Source: Xanthomonas sp. DAR 80977 | GTDB lineage: Bacteria; Pseudomonadota; Gammaproteobacteria; Xanthomonadales; Xanthomonadaceae | Direction: 5' to 3' | DNA: 64,000 nt | NCBI RefSeq assembly: GCF_041240605.1 | Contig: NZ_CP162487.1 | Coordinates: 2,363,001 to 2,427,000 of the forward strand | Shown here: positions 10,859-23,924 of the stretch, one piece after another | Layout of the letters: every line of letters begins with the position of its first letter | Numbering within the stretch: the first letter of the stretch is position 1 | Made by a program: the position numbers and the translations under genes | The notes under the pieces: generated by a model | What the model saw: the letters and a program-made list of their open reading frames with translations, nothing else | What the model was told of the DNA's origin: nothing | Database searches by the model: none

Positions 10859-12202
10859 ATGCGCGTAGCGATATTCGGCACCGGCTATGTCGGGCTTGTC
10901 ACCGGAACCTGTCTGGCCGAGGTAGGCCATCACGTGGTATGCGTGGACATCGACCAAGCCAAAGTGGATGGGCTCAACAAGGGCGTGGTCCCGATCTACG
11001 AGCCTGGCCTCTCGCCGATGGTCAAGGCCAATCACGCCGCACGGAGGCTGTTCTTCACCACCGATGCGGCCAGCGCCATCGCGCATGGAGATATCGTGTT
11101 CATCGCCGTCGGCACGCCGCCGGACGAGGACGGTAGCGCCGATCTGCAGTACGTGCTGGCGGTGGCCCGCACCATCGGCCAGCACATCCAGGGACCGACC
11201 GTGGTGGTCAACAAGTCGACGGTGCCGGTCGGGACCGCCGACAAGGTGCGCGCGGCGATCGCCGCCGAGCTGGACAAGCGCGGCGAGACGATCGAGTTCG
11301 ACGTGGTGTCCAACCCGGAGTTCCTGAAGGAAGGCGACGCGGTCGCCGACTGCATGCGCCCGGACCGCATCGTGATCGGCAGCAGCAAGCCGGGCACCGC
11401 CGCGCGCCTGCGCCGCCTGTACGCGCCGTTCAACCGCAACCACGACCGCATCGTGGAGATGGACGTGCGCTCGGCCGAACTGACCAAGTACGCGGCCAAC
11501 GCGATGCTGGCGACCAAGATCAGTTTCATGAACGAGATCGCCAACATCGCCGAGCGGGTCGGCGCCGACGTGGAGAAGGTGCGCCAGGGCATCGGCTCGG
11601 ATCCGCGCATCGGCTGGCACTTCATCTACCCGGGCGCCGGCTATGGCGGTTCGTGCTTCCCCAAGGACGTGCAGGCGCTGGCCCGCACCGCGCAGCAGTA
11701 CGGCCACGAGGCCAAGCTGCTGGATGCGGTGGAAGCGGTCAACGAGGCGCAGAAGGGCCACCTGTACGAGCTGATCCAGCGCCACTACGGCGGCGCCAGC
11801 GTGGCCGGCAAGACCTTCGCGGTGTGGGGCCTGGCGTTCAAGCCCAATACCGACGACATGCGCGCCGCGTCCAGCCGCCGTTTGCTGGCGCAGCTGTGGG
11901 AGGCCGGGGCGACGGTGCGCGCCTACGACCCGGAAGCGACCGAGGAAGCCAAGCGCATCTTCGGCGAACGCGACGACCTGAGCTTCTGCGAGGATGCCTT
12001 CGCCGCGCTGGAAGGCGCCGATGCGCTGGTCGTGGTCACCGAGTGGAAGCAGTTCCGCAGCCCGGATTTCACCCGGATCAAGGAACTGCTCGGCGACGCG
12101 GTGGTGTTCGACGGCCGCAATCTCTACGATCCGCAGGAAATCGAGACCTTCGGTCTGGCTTACTACGGCATCGGCCGCGGGCGTTCGATCAGTGAAGCAT
12201 GA
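10859..12202 (+). CDS. ugd: UDP-glucose 6-dehydrogenase
   Basis: 447 residues; oxidises UDP-glucose twice with NAD to UDP-glucuronate, a precursor for capsule, exopolysaccharide or LPS sugars. The N-terminal Rossmann motif is [12 protein letters not shown], the NAD-binding helix is followed by [10 protein letters not shown], and the catalytic cysteine is Cys266 in YGGSCFPKD. The C-terminal UDP-binding domain has [24 protein letters not shown] lies 6 nt upstream of the ATG. In Xanthomonas the product could feed xanthan-type glucuronic acid. The stop overlaps the start of slyX. Confidence 0.96.
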   Translation: MRVAIFGTGYVGLVTGTCLAEVGHHVVCVDIDQAKVDGLNKGVVPIYEPGLSPMVKANHAARRLFFTTDAASAIAHGDIVFIAVGTPPDEDGSADLQYVLAVARTIGQHIQGPTVVVNKSTVPVGTADKVRAAIAAELDKRGETIEFDVVSNPEFLKEGDAVADCMRPDRIVIGSSKPGTAARLRRLYAPFNRNHDRIVEMDVRSAELTKYAANAMLATKISFMNEIANIAERVGADVEKVRQGIGSDPRIGWHFIYPGAGYGGSCFPKDVQALARTAQQYGHEAKLLDAVEAVNEAQKGHLYELIQRHYGGASVAGKTFAVWGLAFKPNTDDMRAASSRRLLAQLWEAGATVRAYDPEATEEAKRIFGERDDLSFCEDAFAALEGADALVVVTEWKQFRSPDFTRIKELLGDAVVFDGRNLYDPQEIETFGLAYYGIGRGRSISEA

Positions 12203-12428
12203 CTTCTCCACCCAGGATCGATTGCTGGAGAACCGGTTGATCGAGCTGGAGACGCGCCTGTCCTTCCAGGAACAGGCGCTGTCCGAGGTGAGCGATGCGT
12301 TGGCCGAGGCACGCGCCGAAAGCCAACGCAACGCCGTGCTGCTGCGCCACCTGCTCGAGGACCTGGGCAAGGTGCGCAGCACGCTGTATGCCGATCCCGC
12401 CGACGAACCGCCCCCTCCGCATTATTGA
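12192..12428 (+). CDS. slyX: SlyX family protein
   Basis: 78 residues, almost entirely one amphipathic coiled coil ([20 protein letters not shown]) and ending in the SlyX hallmark DEPPPPHY. Function unknown. No ATG fits. The GTG at 12192, inside the last codons of ugd, gives the expected N-terminus [16 protein letters not shown] with an 11-bp overlap, so translation is probably coupled to ugd. Confidence 0.88.
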   Translation: MKHDFSTQDRLLENRLIELETRLSFQEQALSEVSDALAEARAESQRNAVLLRHLLEDLGKVRSTLYADPADEPPPPHY

Positions 12429-12459
12429 TACAGAACCGAACTGATCCGATCCTGCCACG

Positions 12460-13236
12460 ATGAGCGATACCCTCCGCGACCAGCTGCTGGGCCTGGGCTT
12501 CAAGCCCGTGCCGAAACCCGAACGCCCAGAGCGCAACGCCACGCCCGCGCAGCCGTCGCGAGGGCGGCCCGGCCAACATCCGGCGCATGGCCACAAGCCG
12601 TCAGGCGCGCGTGGCGAACGCCCGCACGCCGCCGGCAAGCCCGGTGGCGCGCGCGCGCATGACGGCGCCGGCCGTCCGCGTGGCGACGGCGCCGCGCGTC
12701 CGCATGCGGCGGGCGACGGCCGCGGACGTGCGCAGGGTGCGGGCCGGCCGCAGGGCGCGCCTGGCCAGCAACCGGCACGGCAGCATGCCGCGCGGCCGCC
12801 ACGCTCGCGCGAGGACATCGATCTGGCCAAGGCCTATGCGATCCGTGCGCAGCGCGAGAAGGACGAGCGCATCGAGGCCGAGCGGCTGAAGCAGGAGCAG
12901 GCGCGGCTGCGCCGCGAGGCGCGGGCCAGGCTCGACGAATTGCTCAAGGACCAGGCGCTGAATCACGCCGAGGCCGACATCGCCCGCCATTTCCCGTATG
13001 GCGGCAAGATCAAGCGCATCTACGTGACCGCCGACCAGCTCAGGGCGCTCAACGCCGGCGAGCTGGGCGTGCTGCAGCAGAACGGCCGCTACCTGCTGGT
13101 CACGGCGGCCCTGCTGGATCAGGCCGAGGCGATCTTCCCGGCGTCGGTGGCGTTGCGGGTGGACCCCAACGCCAGTGCCGAGGAAGACCCCTACGCCGAT
13201 CCGAAGTACCAGATCCCCGACGACCTGGTCTGGTAG
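12460..13236 (+). CDS. DUF2058 family nucleoprotein
   Basis: 258 residues. It opens with MSDTLRDQLLGLGFK, the DUF2058 (YaiL-like) signature. A ~90-residue low-complexity insert rich in Gly, Ala, Arg, His and Pro (residues ~25-118) follows. Then come a charged helix (AIRAQREKDERIEAERLKQE) and the conserved C-terminal half (HFPYGGKIKRIYVTADQLRAL, DPYADPKYQIPDDLVW). Family members are annotated as polynucleotide-associated, but no activity is established. The basic linker would fit nucleic-acid binding. It stands 31 bp after slyX and 2 bp before the acyltransferase gene. Confidence 0.88.
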   Translation: MSDTLRDQLLGLGFKPVPKPERPERNATPAQPSRGRPGQHPAHGHKPSGARGERPHAAGKPGGARAHDGAGRPRGDGAARPHAAGDGRGRAQGAGRPQGAPGQQPARQHAARPPRSREDIDLAKAYAIRAQREKDERIEAERLKQEQARLRREARARLDELLKDQALNHAEADIARHFPYGGKIKRIYVTADQLRALNAGELGVLQQNGRYLLVTAALLDQAEAIFPASVALRVDPNASAEEDPYADPKYQIPDDLVW

Positions 13237-13238
13237 GC

Positions 13239-15395
13239 ATGGTGGTCCCAGGGACGGGGAGCGCAGGGACCGATCGCCTGCCCACGCCGCCGCACGCGCA
13301 TGCGCGTGGCTATCTGCCGCATGTCGATGGGCTGCGCGCGCTCGCGGTGCTGGCGGTCATCGCCTATCACCTGGATCCGGCCTGGCTGCCGGGCGGCTTC
13401 ACCGGCGTCGATGTGTTCTTCGTGATCTCCGGCTTCGTGGTCAGCGCCTCGCTGCAGCGCTTGCCGGCCGCCGGCAGCTGGGGCGTGTTCGCGCAGTTCT
13501 ACGCGCGGCGCCTGCGCCGCATCGCGCCGGCGCTGGTGGCGTGCCTGCTGGCGACCGCGCTGGCCAGCGGCCTGTTCATTCCCGACTCCTGGCTGAGCGA
13601 GACCAGCGCCAAGACCGGGCGCATGGCCTTCGTCGGCCTCAGCAACTGGGTGCTGGCCGCCAGCGACAACGACTACTTCTCGCCGAAGGCCGAGTTCAAT
13701 CCGTACACGCATACCTGGTCGCTGGGCGTGGAGGAGCAGTTCTACCTGCTGTTCCCGCTGCTGTTCCTGGCCTGGAACCGCGGCGGCCGCGGCCGCATCT
13801 GGTCGACGCTGCTGGTGGCGCTGGCCTCGGCCGCGTCGCTGGCCTACGCGTTGCTGCGCAGCCGCGGCGGCGGCGAGGCCGGCGATGCGTTCTACCTGAC
13901 CAGCGCGCGCTTCTGGCAGCTGGGCAGCGGCGTGCTGCTGTACCAGGGCCTGGCGCTGAGCGGCCGCTTCGAGCGCGGCGCGGTGGCGTCGCGCGCGACC
14001 TGGCACTGGCGCTCGCCGTTGCTGGCGTTGGCGCTGGCCGCGGTCGGCTACGGGCTGTGGCGCGCGCGGCCGGGCCATTCGCCGTGGCCCGACGGCCTGT
14101 GGCCGGTGCTGGGCACGCTGGGCCTGCTGGCGCTGTTGCACGGCGCGCCCGCCGGCTGGATCAAGCGGGCGTTGTCGCAGCGCGCGGTGGTGGCGATCGG
14201 CCGCGTCTCCTATTCGCTGTACCTGTGGCATTGGCCGGTGTTCGTGCTGTTCCGCTGGACCGTGGGCCTGGAGTCGGCGCTGGCCAGGGCGCTGGCGCTG
14301 CTGTTGGTGGCGGCGCTGGCGATCGCCTCGTACCGCTGGGTGGAACTGCCATGGCGCAGCGGCCGCATCGGCAAGACGCGCACGCCGGCGCGGACCATCG
14401 CCGCCGGGCTGGGCCTGATCCTGCTTGCCGCCGGGGTGCATGCGTTGCTGCTGGACACGCAGCGCTACTATTCGCTGAGCACGGTGAGCCGGCATCCGCT
14501 GGACTGGTACGCCTATGCCAAGGGCATGCGCAAGGAGTTCCCGCGCTGCACGCTGAAGACCGGACGCGCGGACCTGCAGGTCGGCAGCGCCAAGCTGTTC
14601 GAGCGCGGCGACTGCGACGTGCGCGACGGCGGCCTGGAGACGCCGCGCACGCCGACCCAGCTGTTCGTCGCCGGCGATTCGCATGCGCTGGCCTACAACG
14701 AATTGCTGCGCCGGTTCGCGCTGCAGAGCGGTGTCGCGGTGCGCCTGTACGGCGTCGGCGGCTGCCCCATCGTCGGCCTGCAGGCCTGGCAGGCGACGCA
14801 CGCCGGGTGCCAGGCCTACGAGCGCAGCACCCTGGCCGATGTCGCCGCGCATGCGCGCGACGGCGATGTGCTGTTCCTGCCGGCGCTGCGCTTGCTGCGC
14901 CTGGCCGAGCAGACGCAGCTGTTCGACGAGGCGGCGGCGATGGCCGAGCAGGACGGTGCGCAGGCGCAGGCGGTGCGCGCCGCCGGCGAGGAGGCGGCGA
15001 TCGCGCTGCTGCAGCCGCTGGCGCAGCGCGGCGTGCGCATCGTGTTCGAAGCGCCGAAGCCGTTGCTGCGCGCGCCGCCGTATCGCTGCTCGGACTGGTT
15101 CAATCGCGGCAATGCGATCTGCGCGCGCGGCACGCAGATCCCGCGCGACACGATGGAGCGCTACCGTGCGCCGGTGCTGCAGAGCCTGCAGCGCATCGCC
15201 GCGCGGCTGCCGCACGCATCGGTGTGGGATCCGTTGCCGGAGCTGTGCGAGCCGACGCGCTGCGCCGGCATGCGCGACGGGCGTCCGCTGTTCTTCGATG
15301 CCGATCACCTCAGCGGCTACGGCAACCGGGTGCTGTTGCCGAGCTTCACTGCGCACTTCAAGGCGGTGCAGGCAGAATCGAGCGCGACGCCGTGA
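13239..15395 (+). CDS. Acyltransferase-3 / SGNH fusion, O-acetylase of surface glycans
   Basis: 718 residues. Residues ~25-390 form the multi-span acyltransferase-3 domain with HVDGLRALAVLAVIAYHL, GFTGVDVFFVISGFV, RRLRRIAPAL and HTWSLGVEEQFYLLFP. Residues ~400-718 form an SGNH-hydrolase-like domain with nucleophile Ser in FVAGDSHALAYNE and the Asp-His pair in FFDADHLSGYG. OafA-type fusions of this plan move acetyl groups across the membrane and O-acetylate LPS, capsule or peptidoglycan; the acceptor cannot be read here. The nearby ugd suggests a polysaccharide. The ATG at 13239 is 2 bp after the DUF2058 stop; the first 24 residues are poorly conserved. Confidence 0.92.
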   Translation: MVVPGTGSAGTDRLPTPPHAHARGYLPHVDGLRALAVLAVIAYHLDPAWLPGGFTGVDVFFVISGFVVSASLQRLPAAGSWGVFAQFYARRLRRIAPALVACLLATALASGLFIPDSWLSETSAKTGRMAFVGLSNWVLAASDNDYFSPKAEFNPYTHTWSLGVEEQFYLLFPLLFLAWNRGGRGRIWSTLLVALASAASLAYALLRSRGGGEAGDAFYLTSARFWQLGSGVLLYQGLALSGRFERGAVASRATWHWRSPLLALALAAVGYGLWRARPGHSPWPDGLWPVLGTLGLLALLHGAPAGWIKRALSQRAVVAIGRVSYSLYLWHWPVFVLFRWTVGLESALARALALLLVAALAIASYRWVELPWRSGRIGKTRTPARTIAAGLGLILLAAGVHALLLDTQRYYSLSTVSRHPLDWYAYAKGMRKEFPRCTLKTGRADLQVGSAKLFERGDCDVRDGGLETPRTPTQLFVAGDSHALAYNELLRRFALQSGVAVRLYGVGGCPIVGLQAWQATHAGCQAYERSTLADVAAHARDGDVLFLPALRLLRLAEQTQLFDEAAAMAEQDGAQAQAVRAAGEEAAIALLQPLAQRGVRIVFEAPKPLLRAPPYRCSDWFNRGNAICARGTQIPRDTMERYRAPVLQSLQRIAARLPHASVWDPLPELCEPTRCAGMRDGRPLFFDADHLSGYGNRVLLPSFTAHFKAVQAESSATP

Positions 15396-15429
15396 CCGGC
15401 GGCGTCGCCCAATCTCCCGGAGGCGGCCC

Positions 15430-16245
15430 ATGACCACCCTTGTTCCCGCTGGCCCACTGCGCGCCAATGTCCGCGTCCAGCGCGCATGCGCGCCCTTGCG
15501 TTGCGCGCTGCTCTTGCTCGGCGGCCTGGGTCCGGCCGGAGCCGCCTGCGCCGACGACGCGCCGGCCTTCGACCGTCCCGGCATCGGCTTCGCGTCGCAG
15601 ACCCTGCCGGCCGGCGGCGTCGCCTGGGAGCAGGCGCTGTCGGACGTGACCTACGACCGCAGCGGCGGCGTGCGCAGCACCGAATACGTGGCCGACAGCC
15701 GCCTGCGGATCGGCCTGAGCGCGCAGGCGGAACTGCAATTGGCCATCGACAGCCAGGTCTGGCAGCGCGTGCGCGGCACCGGCGAGGATTTCCGCGGGCA
15801 TGGCGGCGGCGATGCCAGCGTCGGCCTGAAATGGGCGCTGCCGAGCAACAGCGACGCGTTTTCCTGGGCCGTGCTCGGCACCGCCGCGGTGCCGGTGGGG
15901 CGTGCGCCGTACGGCGACGACGGGCACCGCTACGATCTCGGCGTCAGCGCCGGCTGGGACCTGGAGGGCGGGCGCAACGTCGCGCTGTACGCCAACCTCA
16001 GCGACAGCGACGACGGCCACGGCTGGACCGTGTCGCCGAGCTACACCTTCTATGCGCAGGGCGACCTCAGTGCCTATGCCGAAGCCGGCATCGGCGGCGG
16101 CGAGGACGAGATGCGCGCGCTCGGCACCGGCTTGACCTGGTTGATCGCCGAGCGCGTGCAGCTGGACCTGTCGGTGCTGCGCGGCTTGTCCGCGCCGAGC
16201 TCGGACTGGCAGGGCGGCCTCGGCGTGTCGGTGCTGTTGCGCTGA
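15430..16245 (+). CDS. Outer-membrane beta-barrel protein, transporter-like
   Basis: 271 residues. A long N-terminus with a hydrophobic stretch (CALLLLGGLGPAGAACADDA) serves as the signal peptide. The mature protein is made of alternating strands such as RLRIGLSAQAELQLAI, ASVGLKWALPS, WAVLGTAAVPVG, YDLGVSAGWDL, VALYANLSD and VQLDLSVLRGL. It ends in Leu-Leu-Arg rather than an aromatic residue. This is the pattern of MetA-pathway/phenol-degradation-type barrels (PF13557-like). Start ATG 15430 with GGAGG upstream. Substrate unknown. Confidence 0.75.
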   Translation: MTTLVPAGPLRANVRVQRACAPLRCALLLLGGLGPAGAACADDAPAFDRPGIGFASQTLPAGGVAWEQALSDVTYDRSGGVRSTEYVADSRLRIGLSAQAELQLAIDSQVWQRVRGTGEDFRGHGGGDASVGLKWALPSNSDAFSWAVLGTAAVPVGRAPYGDDGHRYDLGVSAGWDLEGGRNVALYANLSDSDDGHGWTVSPSYTFYAQGDLSAYAEAGIGGGEDEMRALGTGLTWLIAERVQLDLSVLRGLSAPSSDWQGGLGVSVLLR

Positions 16246-16256
16246 GCGGCCGCAAG

Positions 16257-16440
16257 CCCCTCTCCCCCGGGGAGAGGGGTTGGGTGAGGGTCTGGCGCGA
16301 AGCGTCTCGCGGAGTTGGGTGTGCGAAGCTGCGCTCGTACCCTCATCCGCCCCTCTGGGGCACCTTCTCCCGATGGGAGAAGGAACAGCCGAGCGTGCAT
16401 AGCCCCTCTCCCCTCGGGAGAGGGGTTGGGGTGAGGGTCC
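16257..16440. repeat. Composite CCCCTCTCCC/GGGAGAGGGG repeat (family C)
   Basis: Three palindromic modules in tandem: CCCCTCTCCC...GGGAGAGGGG followed by TTGGGTGAGGG at 16257-16290, an inverted module with CCCTCATCC and CTTCTCCCGATGGGAGAAGG to about 16383, and a third CCCCTCTCCC-TC-GGGAGAGGGG with TTGGGGTGAGGG at 16404-16438. The spacer GGCGCGAAGCGTCTCGCGGAG is itself repeated after both direct modules. A relative lies at 53742-53860. It fills the space between two convergent genes and may act as a terminator. Confidence 0.85.
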
Positions 16441-16497
16441 GGCGCGAAGCGTCTCGCGGAGTTTGGAGCACGAGACTACGCCCGTGCCGCCGCGCGC

Positions 16498-17391
16498 TCA
16501 CTCGCGCGCAGGCTCGCCGTCGCCAGGCGGCAGGACCTCCGGGACGTGCTGGTCGTACTGCGCCAGCACCTCCTCGAAGCCGTGGCGTGGTCGCCAGTCC
16601 AGTGCCTGCAGCGCCTGCTGCGCCGAGTAGACGCGGTCGATCCGCGTCGGCAGCGGCCAGCCGCGCTGCCGGAACGCGTCGACCAGCCGCGGCGCGCGCT
16701 GCCGCAGCAGCGCCTGCGGGTCGAGGTGCAGCGCCTGGCAATCCTCGCGCAGGAACGGCGTGGTGCCGGAGACGACGAAGGTCGCCGTGGCCGGGCCGGC
16801 ATGGAGCAGCGCCGCGGCGTGCGCGTCGGCGACGTCGCGCGCGTCGATGCCGCGGTGCAGGCGGAACACCGCCATCAGATTGGCCGGTTCGGGGAAGCAG
16901 CGCGACATGCGCAGGATGCGCACGCTCGGCCCGCCCTGGGCGGCCGCCTCGCGCAGCAGCGCCTCGGCTTCCAGCTTGGTGTGGTGGTAGATGGTCTGCG
17001 GCTGCGGCGGCAGGTCTTCGTCGACCCAGGCCGCGGTGTCGGCGGGGCTGGCGGCGCTGCCGTACAGCGCGGTGGTGCTGGTGAAGACGATGCGGCCGAC
17101 GCCGGCCGCGCTCGCCGCATCGAGCACGCGGCGGGTGCCGTCGACGTTGACCTGGCGGAATCTGGCCGCGCTGGCATATGGCACGTGCGGCGCATGCAGC
17201 GCCGCGGTGTGCACCACCGCGTCCGCGCCCTGCATCGCGCGCGCCAGCAGCGCGCCGTCGGCCAAGTCGCCGACCCAGGCGGCGGTGGAGGAGGGCGCGC
17301 TGTCGAAGCCGCCGACGCGGTGCTGCCGCGACAGGCGGATGTGGATCGCACGGCCGATGCGGCCGCTGCTGCCGGTGACCACGATCTTCAT
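16498..17391 (-). CDS. NAD-dependent epimerase/dehydratase (SDR) family protein
   Basis: 297 residues, extended short-chain dehydrogenase fold. The nucleotide-binding motif is TGSSGRIG (residues 7-14), HTAALHAPH follows the fourth strand, and the catalytic Tyr-x-x-x-Lys is YHHTK in [14 protein letters not shown]. The C-terminal sugar-binding half is short. The substrate is not recognisable; both nucleotide-sugar epimerases and lactone- or aldehyde-type reductases share this pattern. The ATG at 17391 starts the usual MKIVVTG; an in-frame ATG at 17400 adds three residues. It is convergent with the barrel gene, with family C repeats between. Confidence 0.85.
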   Translation of the reverse strand: MKIVVTGSSGRIGRAIHIRLSRQHRVGGFDSAPSSTAAWVGDLADGALLARAMQGADAVVHTAALHAPHVPYASAARFRQVNVDGTRRVLDAASAAGVGRIVFTSTTALYGSAASPADTAAWVDEDLPPQPQTIYHHTKLEAEALLREAAAQGGPSVRILRMSRCFPEPANLMAVFRLHRGIDARDVADAHAAALLHAGPATATFVVSGTTPFLREDCQALHLDPQALLRQRAPRLVDAFRQRGWPLPTRIDRVYSAQQALQALDWRPRHGFEEVLAQYDQHVPEVLPPGDGEPARE

Positions 17392-17491
17392 GGGGACCAT
17401 TCCGATGGCTTGGAGGCGTTGTGCATGGACTGCATTGCGCTGGCTGCGCGCGGGCGGCCGGCACCGATGCGCTGCGCGGGCCGGCCGCGGC

Positions 17492-20242
<2,751 letters not shown>

Positions 20243-20352
20243 GGGCTCAGCCTTGCAGGATCGTTGCGGTGGACGCGCGCGCGCCGGCGGCCGGTGCGGC
20301 GCATGCGGCGCGCCCCGCGAATGCGTGAAGCGGCAGCGGATGCAGCGTCATC

Positions 20353-21471
20353 TCAGGCCGCCTGTGCCTGCGCCGCCAGCGGCGTGCGCGGACGCAGGCC
20401 GCGCACCGCCTCGGCGATCGCCTGGATGTGCGCCGGGGTGGTGCCGCAGCAGCCGCCGACCAGGTTCAGCAATCCGGATTGGGCGAATTCCTTCAGCGTC
20501 GCCGCCATTTCCTCCGGGGTTTCGTCGTACTCGCCGAAGGCGTTGGGCAGGCCGGCGTTGGGATGCGCGCTGACGTAGCCGTCGGCGATCCGCGCCAGCG
20601 TCTCCACGTGCGGGCGCAGGTCGCTGGCGCCGAGCGCGCAGTTCAGCCCCACCGACAGCGGCCGGCCATGCGCCACCGAGGCGTAGAACGCTTCGGCGGT
20701 CTGCCCGGACAGGGTGCGCCCGGAGGCGTCGGTGATGGTGCCGGAGATCATCACCGGCAGCCGCCCGCCGCGCGCGTCGAACATTTCCTCGATCGCGTAC
20801 AGCGCCGCCTTGGCGTTGAGCGTGTCGAAGATGGTCTCCACCATCAGCGTGTCGGCGCCGCCGTCGATCAGGCCCTCGACCGCTTCGCGGTAGGTGCCGC
20901 GCAACTCGTCGAAGCTGGTGTTGCGGAAGCCGGGATCGTTGACGTCGGGGCTGATCGAGGCGGTGCGGCTGGTCGGGCCGAGCACGCCGATCACGAAGCG
21001 CGGCTTGTCCGGGGTGAGCGCCTCGGCCGCGTCGCAGCACGCGCGCGCGACCTGCGCGCCGGCCTTGTTGAGTTCGTAGACCAGATGCTCCAGGTGGTAG
21101 TCGGCCTGGCTGATCGAGGTGGCGTTGAAGGTGTTGGTCTCGAGCAGGTCGGCGCCGGCATCGAGGTAGGCGCGGTGGATGCCGGCGATCACCTCCGGCC
21201 GCGACAGCAGCAGCAGGTCGTTGTTGCCCTTCAGGTCGTGGCCCTGCGGCGCGTGGTCGCAGCCGGGGCCGTGCACGTGCGCGCTGTCGTAGCCGGCGGC
21301 GAAACGTTCGCCGCGGTAGTCGGCCTCCTGCAGGTCGTGGCGCTGGATCATGGTGCCCATCGCGCCATCGATGATCAGGATGCGTTCGGATAGCGCCTGC
21401 AGCAGTTTCTGCGTGCGCTGCGGATGCAGCCAGGGCGGCTGTGACTGAGGAGACATGGATGAGCTGCTCAT
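20353..21471 (-). CDS. metH: Methionine synthase, homocysteine-binding part
   Basis: 372 residues, the N-terminal homocysteine S-methyltransferase module of MetH as a separate protein. It has [17 protein letters not shown] near residue 33, [17 protein letters not shown], and the three zinc cysteines in VGLNCALGA and [12 protein letters not shown]. It supplies Zn-activated homocysteine to the partner encoded 110 bp downstream on the same strand. The start at 21471 overlaps the stop of the ArsR-methyltransferase gene (ATGA) and uses the AGGAG at the edge of a repeat. Splitting MetH at this domain boundary is usual in Xanthomonas. Confidence 0.95.
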   Translation of the reverse strand: MSSSSMSPQSQPPWLHPQRTQKLLQALSERILIIDGAMGTMIQRHDLQEADYRGERFAAGYDSAHVHGPGCDHAPQGHDLKGNNDLLLLSRPEVIAGIHRAYLDAGADLLETNTFNATSISQADYHLEHLVYELNKAGAQVARACCDAAEALTPDKPRFVIGVLGPTSRTASISPDVNDPGFRNTSFDELRGTYREAVEGLIDGGADTLMVETIFDTLNAKAALYAIEEMFDARGGRLPVMISGTITDASGRTLSGQTAEAFYASVAHGRPLSVGLNCALGASDLRPHVETLARIADGYVSAHPNAGLPNAFGEYDETPEEMAATLKEFAQSGLLNLVGGCCGTTPAHIQAIAEAVRGLRPRTPLAAQAQAA

Positions 21472-22466
21472 GCGGTCGCTCCTGCCTTTGCCTTTGCCTT
21501 TGCGATTCCCGAATCCCCACTCCCGAATCCCGGCTCCACCGGCTTCACAGCAATCAACGACACCACCTCGAAATGCGGCGGGCGCTTCTCGCGGGTCACG
21601 GTTTCCAGGCTGGACACGTCCAGCCCGGCCTTGTGCACGAACTTGCGCAGTTCCTTGGAGGAGAAGCCCAGGTTGACGTGGCCGTAGGCCTGCACCGCGG
21701 CCTTGTGTTCGTGGCGGGCGAGGCTGCACAGCAGCAGGCGTCCGCCGGGACGCAGCACCCGCGCCGATTCGGCCACCGCCTGCGCCGGCTTGGCCGCGTA
21801 GGTCAGCGCATGCATCATCACCACCAGGTCGAAGCTGGCGTCGGCGAACGGCAGCGCGTGCATGTCGCCTTCGCGCACTTCCACGTTGCCCAGCCGGCGC
21901 AGGCGCTCGCTGGCCGCGGCCACCACCCGCGCGCTGGTGTCGATGCACACGTAGCGGCGCGCATGCGGGGCGACCAGTTCGGCCAGCACGCCGTCGCCGG
22001 AGGCGATGTCGAGCACGTCGCCGGTTTCCAGCAGCGGCAGCGCGGTGCGCGCCAGCGCTTCCCAGGTGCGCCCGGGCGAGTAGTGGCGTTCCATGTCGCC
22101 GGCCACCGAGTCGGCCCAGTTCTGGTCGGCGGCGCGGTTGGCCAGCACCGCGGCCACGCGCTCGGCGTCCTGGCGCAGCAGCGGGTCGTCGCTGCCGGTG
22201 CTCAGCGCCAGCCACAGCGCGCGCTGCGCCGGGTCCAGTTGCGCCTCGTCGAAGCGGTAGTAGGCCGACACGCCGGCGCGGCGGTCGCGCACCAGCCCGG
22301 CCTCCTTCAGCTTGGCCAGGTGGGTGGAGACGCGCGGTTGCGCCAGCCGGGTGATCGCCGACAGCTCGGCCACGGTCAGCTCTTCCTGCTCCAGCAGCGC
22401 CAGCAGGCGCACGCGGGTCGCGTCGGCGAACACCTTCAGCCGGGTCGACCAGTCCTCCAGATCCAT
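21468..22466 (-). CDS. ArsR-family regulator fused to a SAM methyltransferase
   Basis: 332 residues. Residues 1-95 are an ArsR winged helix ([54 protein letters not shown]). There are no cysteine metal ligands of the CxC type. Residues ~140-300 are a class I methyltransferase with motif [15 protein letters not shown] and [20 protein letters not shown]. It is translationally coupled to metH part 1, so it most likely senses AdoMet or S-adenosylhomocysteine and controls the methionine cycle, like SahR-type ArsR regulators. A 30-bp symmetric operator covers its own ribosome site and -10 box. The last ~20 residues are encoded by repeat DNA. Confidence 0.9.
   Translation of the reverse strand: MDLEDWSTRLKVFADATRVRLLALLEQEELTVAELSAITRLAQPRVSTHLAKLKEAGLVRDRRAGVSAYYRFDEAQLDPAQRALWLALSTGSDDPLLRQDAERVAAVLANRAADQNWADSVAGDMERHYSPGRTWEALARTALPLLETGDVLDIASGDGVLAELVAPHARRYVCIDTSARVVAAASERLRRLGNVEVREGDMHALPFADASFDLVVMMHALTYAAKPAQAVAESARVLRPGGRLLLCSLARHEHKAAVQAYGHVNLGFSSKELRKFVHKAGLDVSSLETVTREKRPPHFEVVSLIAVKPVEPGFGSGDSGIAKAKAKAGATA
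21485..21532. repeat. Family B half-repeat plus hexamer tandem repeat
   Basis: 21504-21532 carries GATTCCCGAATCCCCACTCC and CGAATCCCG, one arm of the family B repeat. 21485-21502 is three exact copies of CCTTTG (CAAAGG on the coding strand). Together they encode the tail of the ArsR-methyltransferase protein; the AGGAG just after them serves metH part 1. Confidence 0.8.
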
Positions 22467-22522
22467 AATATCTTCCTATCGCGATATAGAGATATTCTGG
22501 TCCCGCGGGCCGACCGGGTCAA
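22467..22522 (-). promoter_or_regulatory. Promoter and 30-bp symmetric operator of the arsR-metH operon
   Basis: On the minus strand, -35 TTGACC (22522-22517), a 17-bp spacer and -10 CAGAAT (22499-22494). An operator centred at 22481.5 has outer arms AATATCT (22467-22473) and AGATATT (22490-22496) around the perfect palindrome TATCGCGATA (22477-22486), with 3-bp gaps on both sides. It overlaps the -10 box and the ribosome site, so binding of the ArsR protein would shut off its own operon. Confidence 0.8.
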
Positions 22523-22592
22523 GTCGTGCACACGCCAGCGTATGGTCTGGATGGCTACAATGGCGCACCAGACAGCCCGGGAGGGGTTCTAC

Positions 22593-23741
<1,149 letters not shown>

Positions 23742-23780
23742 AGAGCCGGGAATCGAGAATCGGCAGTAGGCAATCGGGCC

Positions 23781-23801
23781 AGCGCTGCCACAGGCAGCGC
23801 T
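23781..23801. other. Perfect 9-bp hairpin after the acyl-CoA dehydrogenase gene
   Basis: AGCGCTGCC-ACA-GGCAGCGCT, a perfect stem with a 3-nt loop. It lies ahead of the main terminator and may protect the mRNA 3' end. Confidence 0.55.
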
Positions 23802-23814
23802 GGGACCGAGAGAA

Positions 23815-23846
23815 CAAAAAAAGCGGCCGTCATGGCCGCTTTTTTG
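23815..23846. terminator. Bidirectional intrinsic terminator
   Basis: Seven A, then GCGGCC-GTCAT-GGCCGC, then six T: a GC stem extended by A-T pairs with U-runs on both strands. It ends the acyl-CoA dehydrogenase transcript and the RND pump operon coming from the other side. Confidence 0.92.
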
Positions 23847-23878
23847 TTTGCATCAGGAACCCGAGGATTTCAAGGGCC

Positions 23879-23920
23879 GGGGATTCTGACGAATCCCCAA
23901 TCCCGAATCCCCAATCCCGG
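23879..23920. repeat. Family B repeat, intergenic
   Basis: GGGGATTC...GAATCCCCAATCCCGAATCC and CCAATCCCGG form an incomplete inverted repeat between the terminator and the RND stop codon. Related GGGAATC/CAATCGGG sequence lies at 23748-23780. Confidence 0.75.
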
Positions 23921-23924
23921 CCCC

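Noticed and set aside
13191..15584. A 797-codon minus-strand frame opposite the acyltransferase/SGNH gene.
   Set aside because: The plus strand encodes a clear acyltransferase-3/SGNH protein; the reverse product is Arg/Gln/Ala-rich without motifs.
16257..16440. Family C and REP repeats considered as a possible CRISPR array.
   Set aside because: Units are palindromic, of unequal spacing and partly inverted, and no cas gene is nearby.
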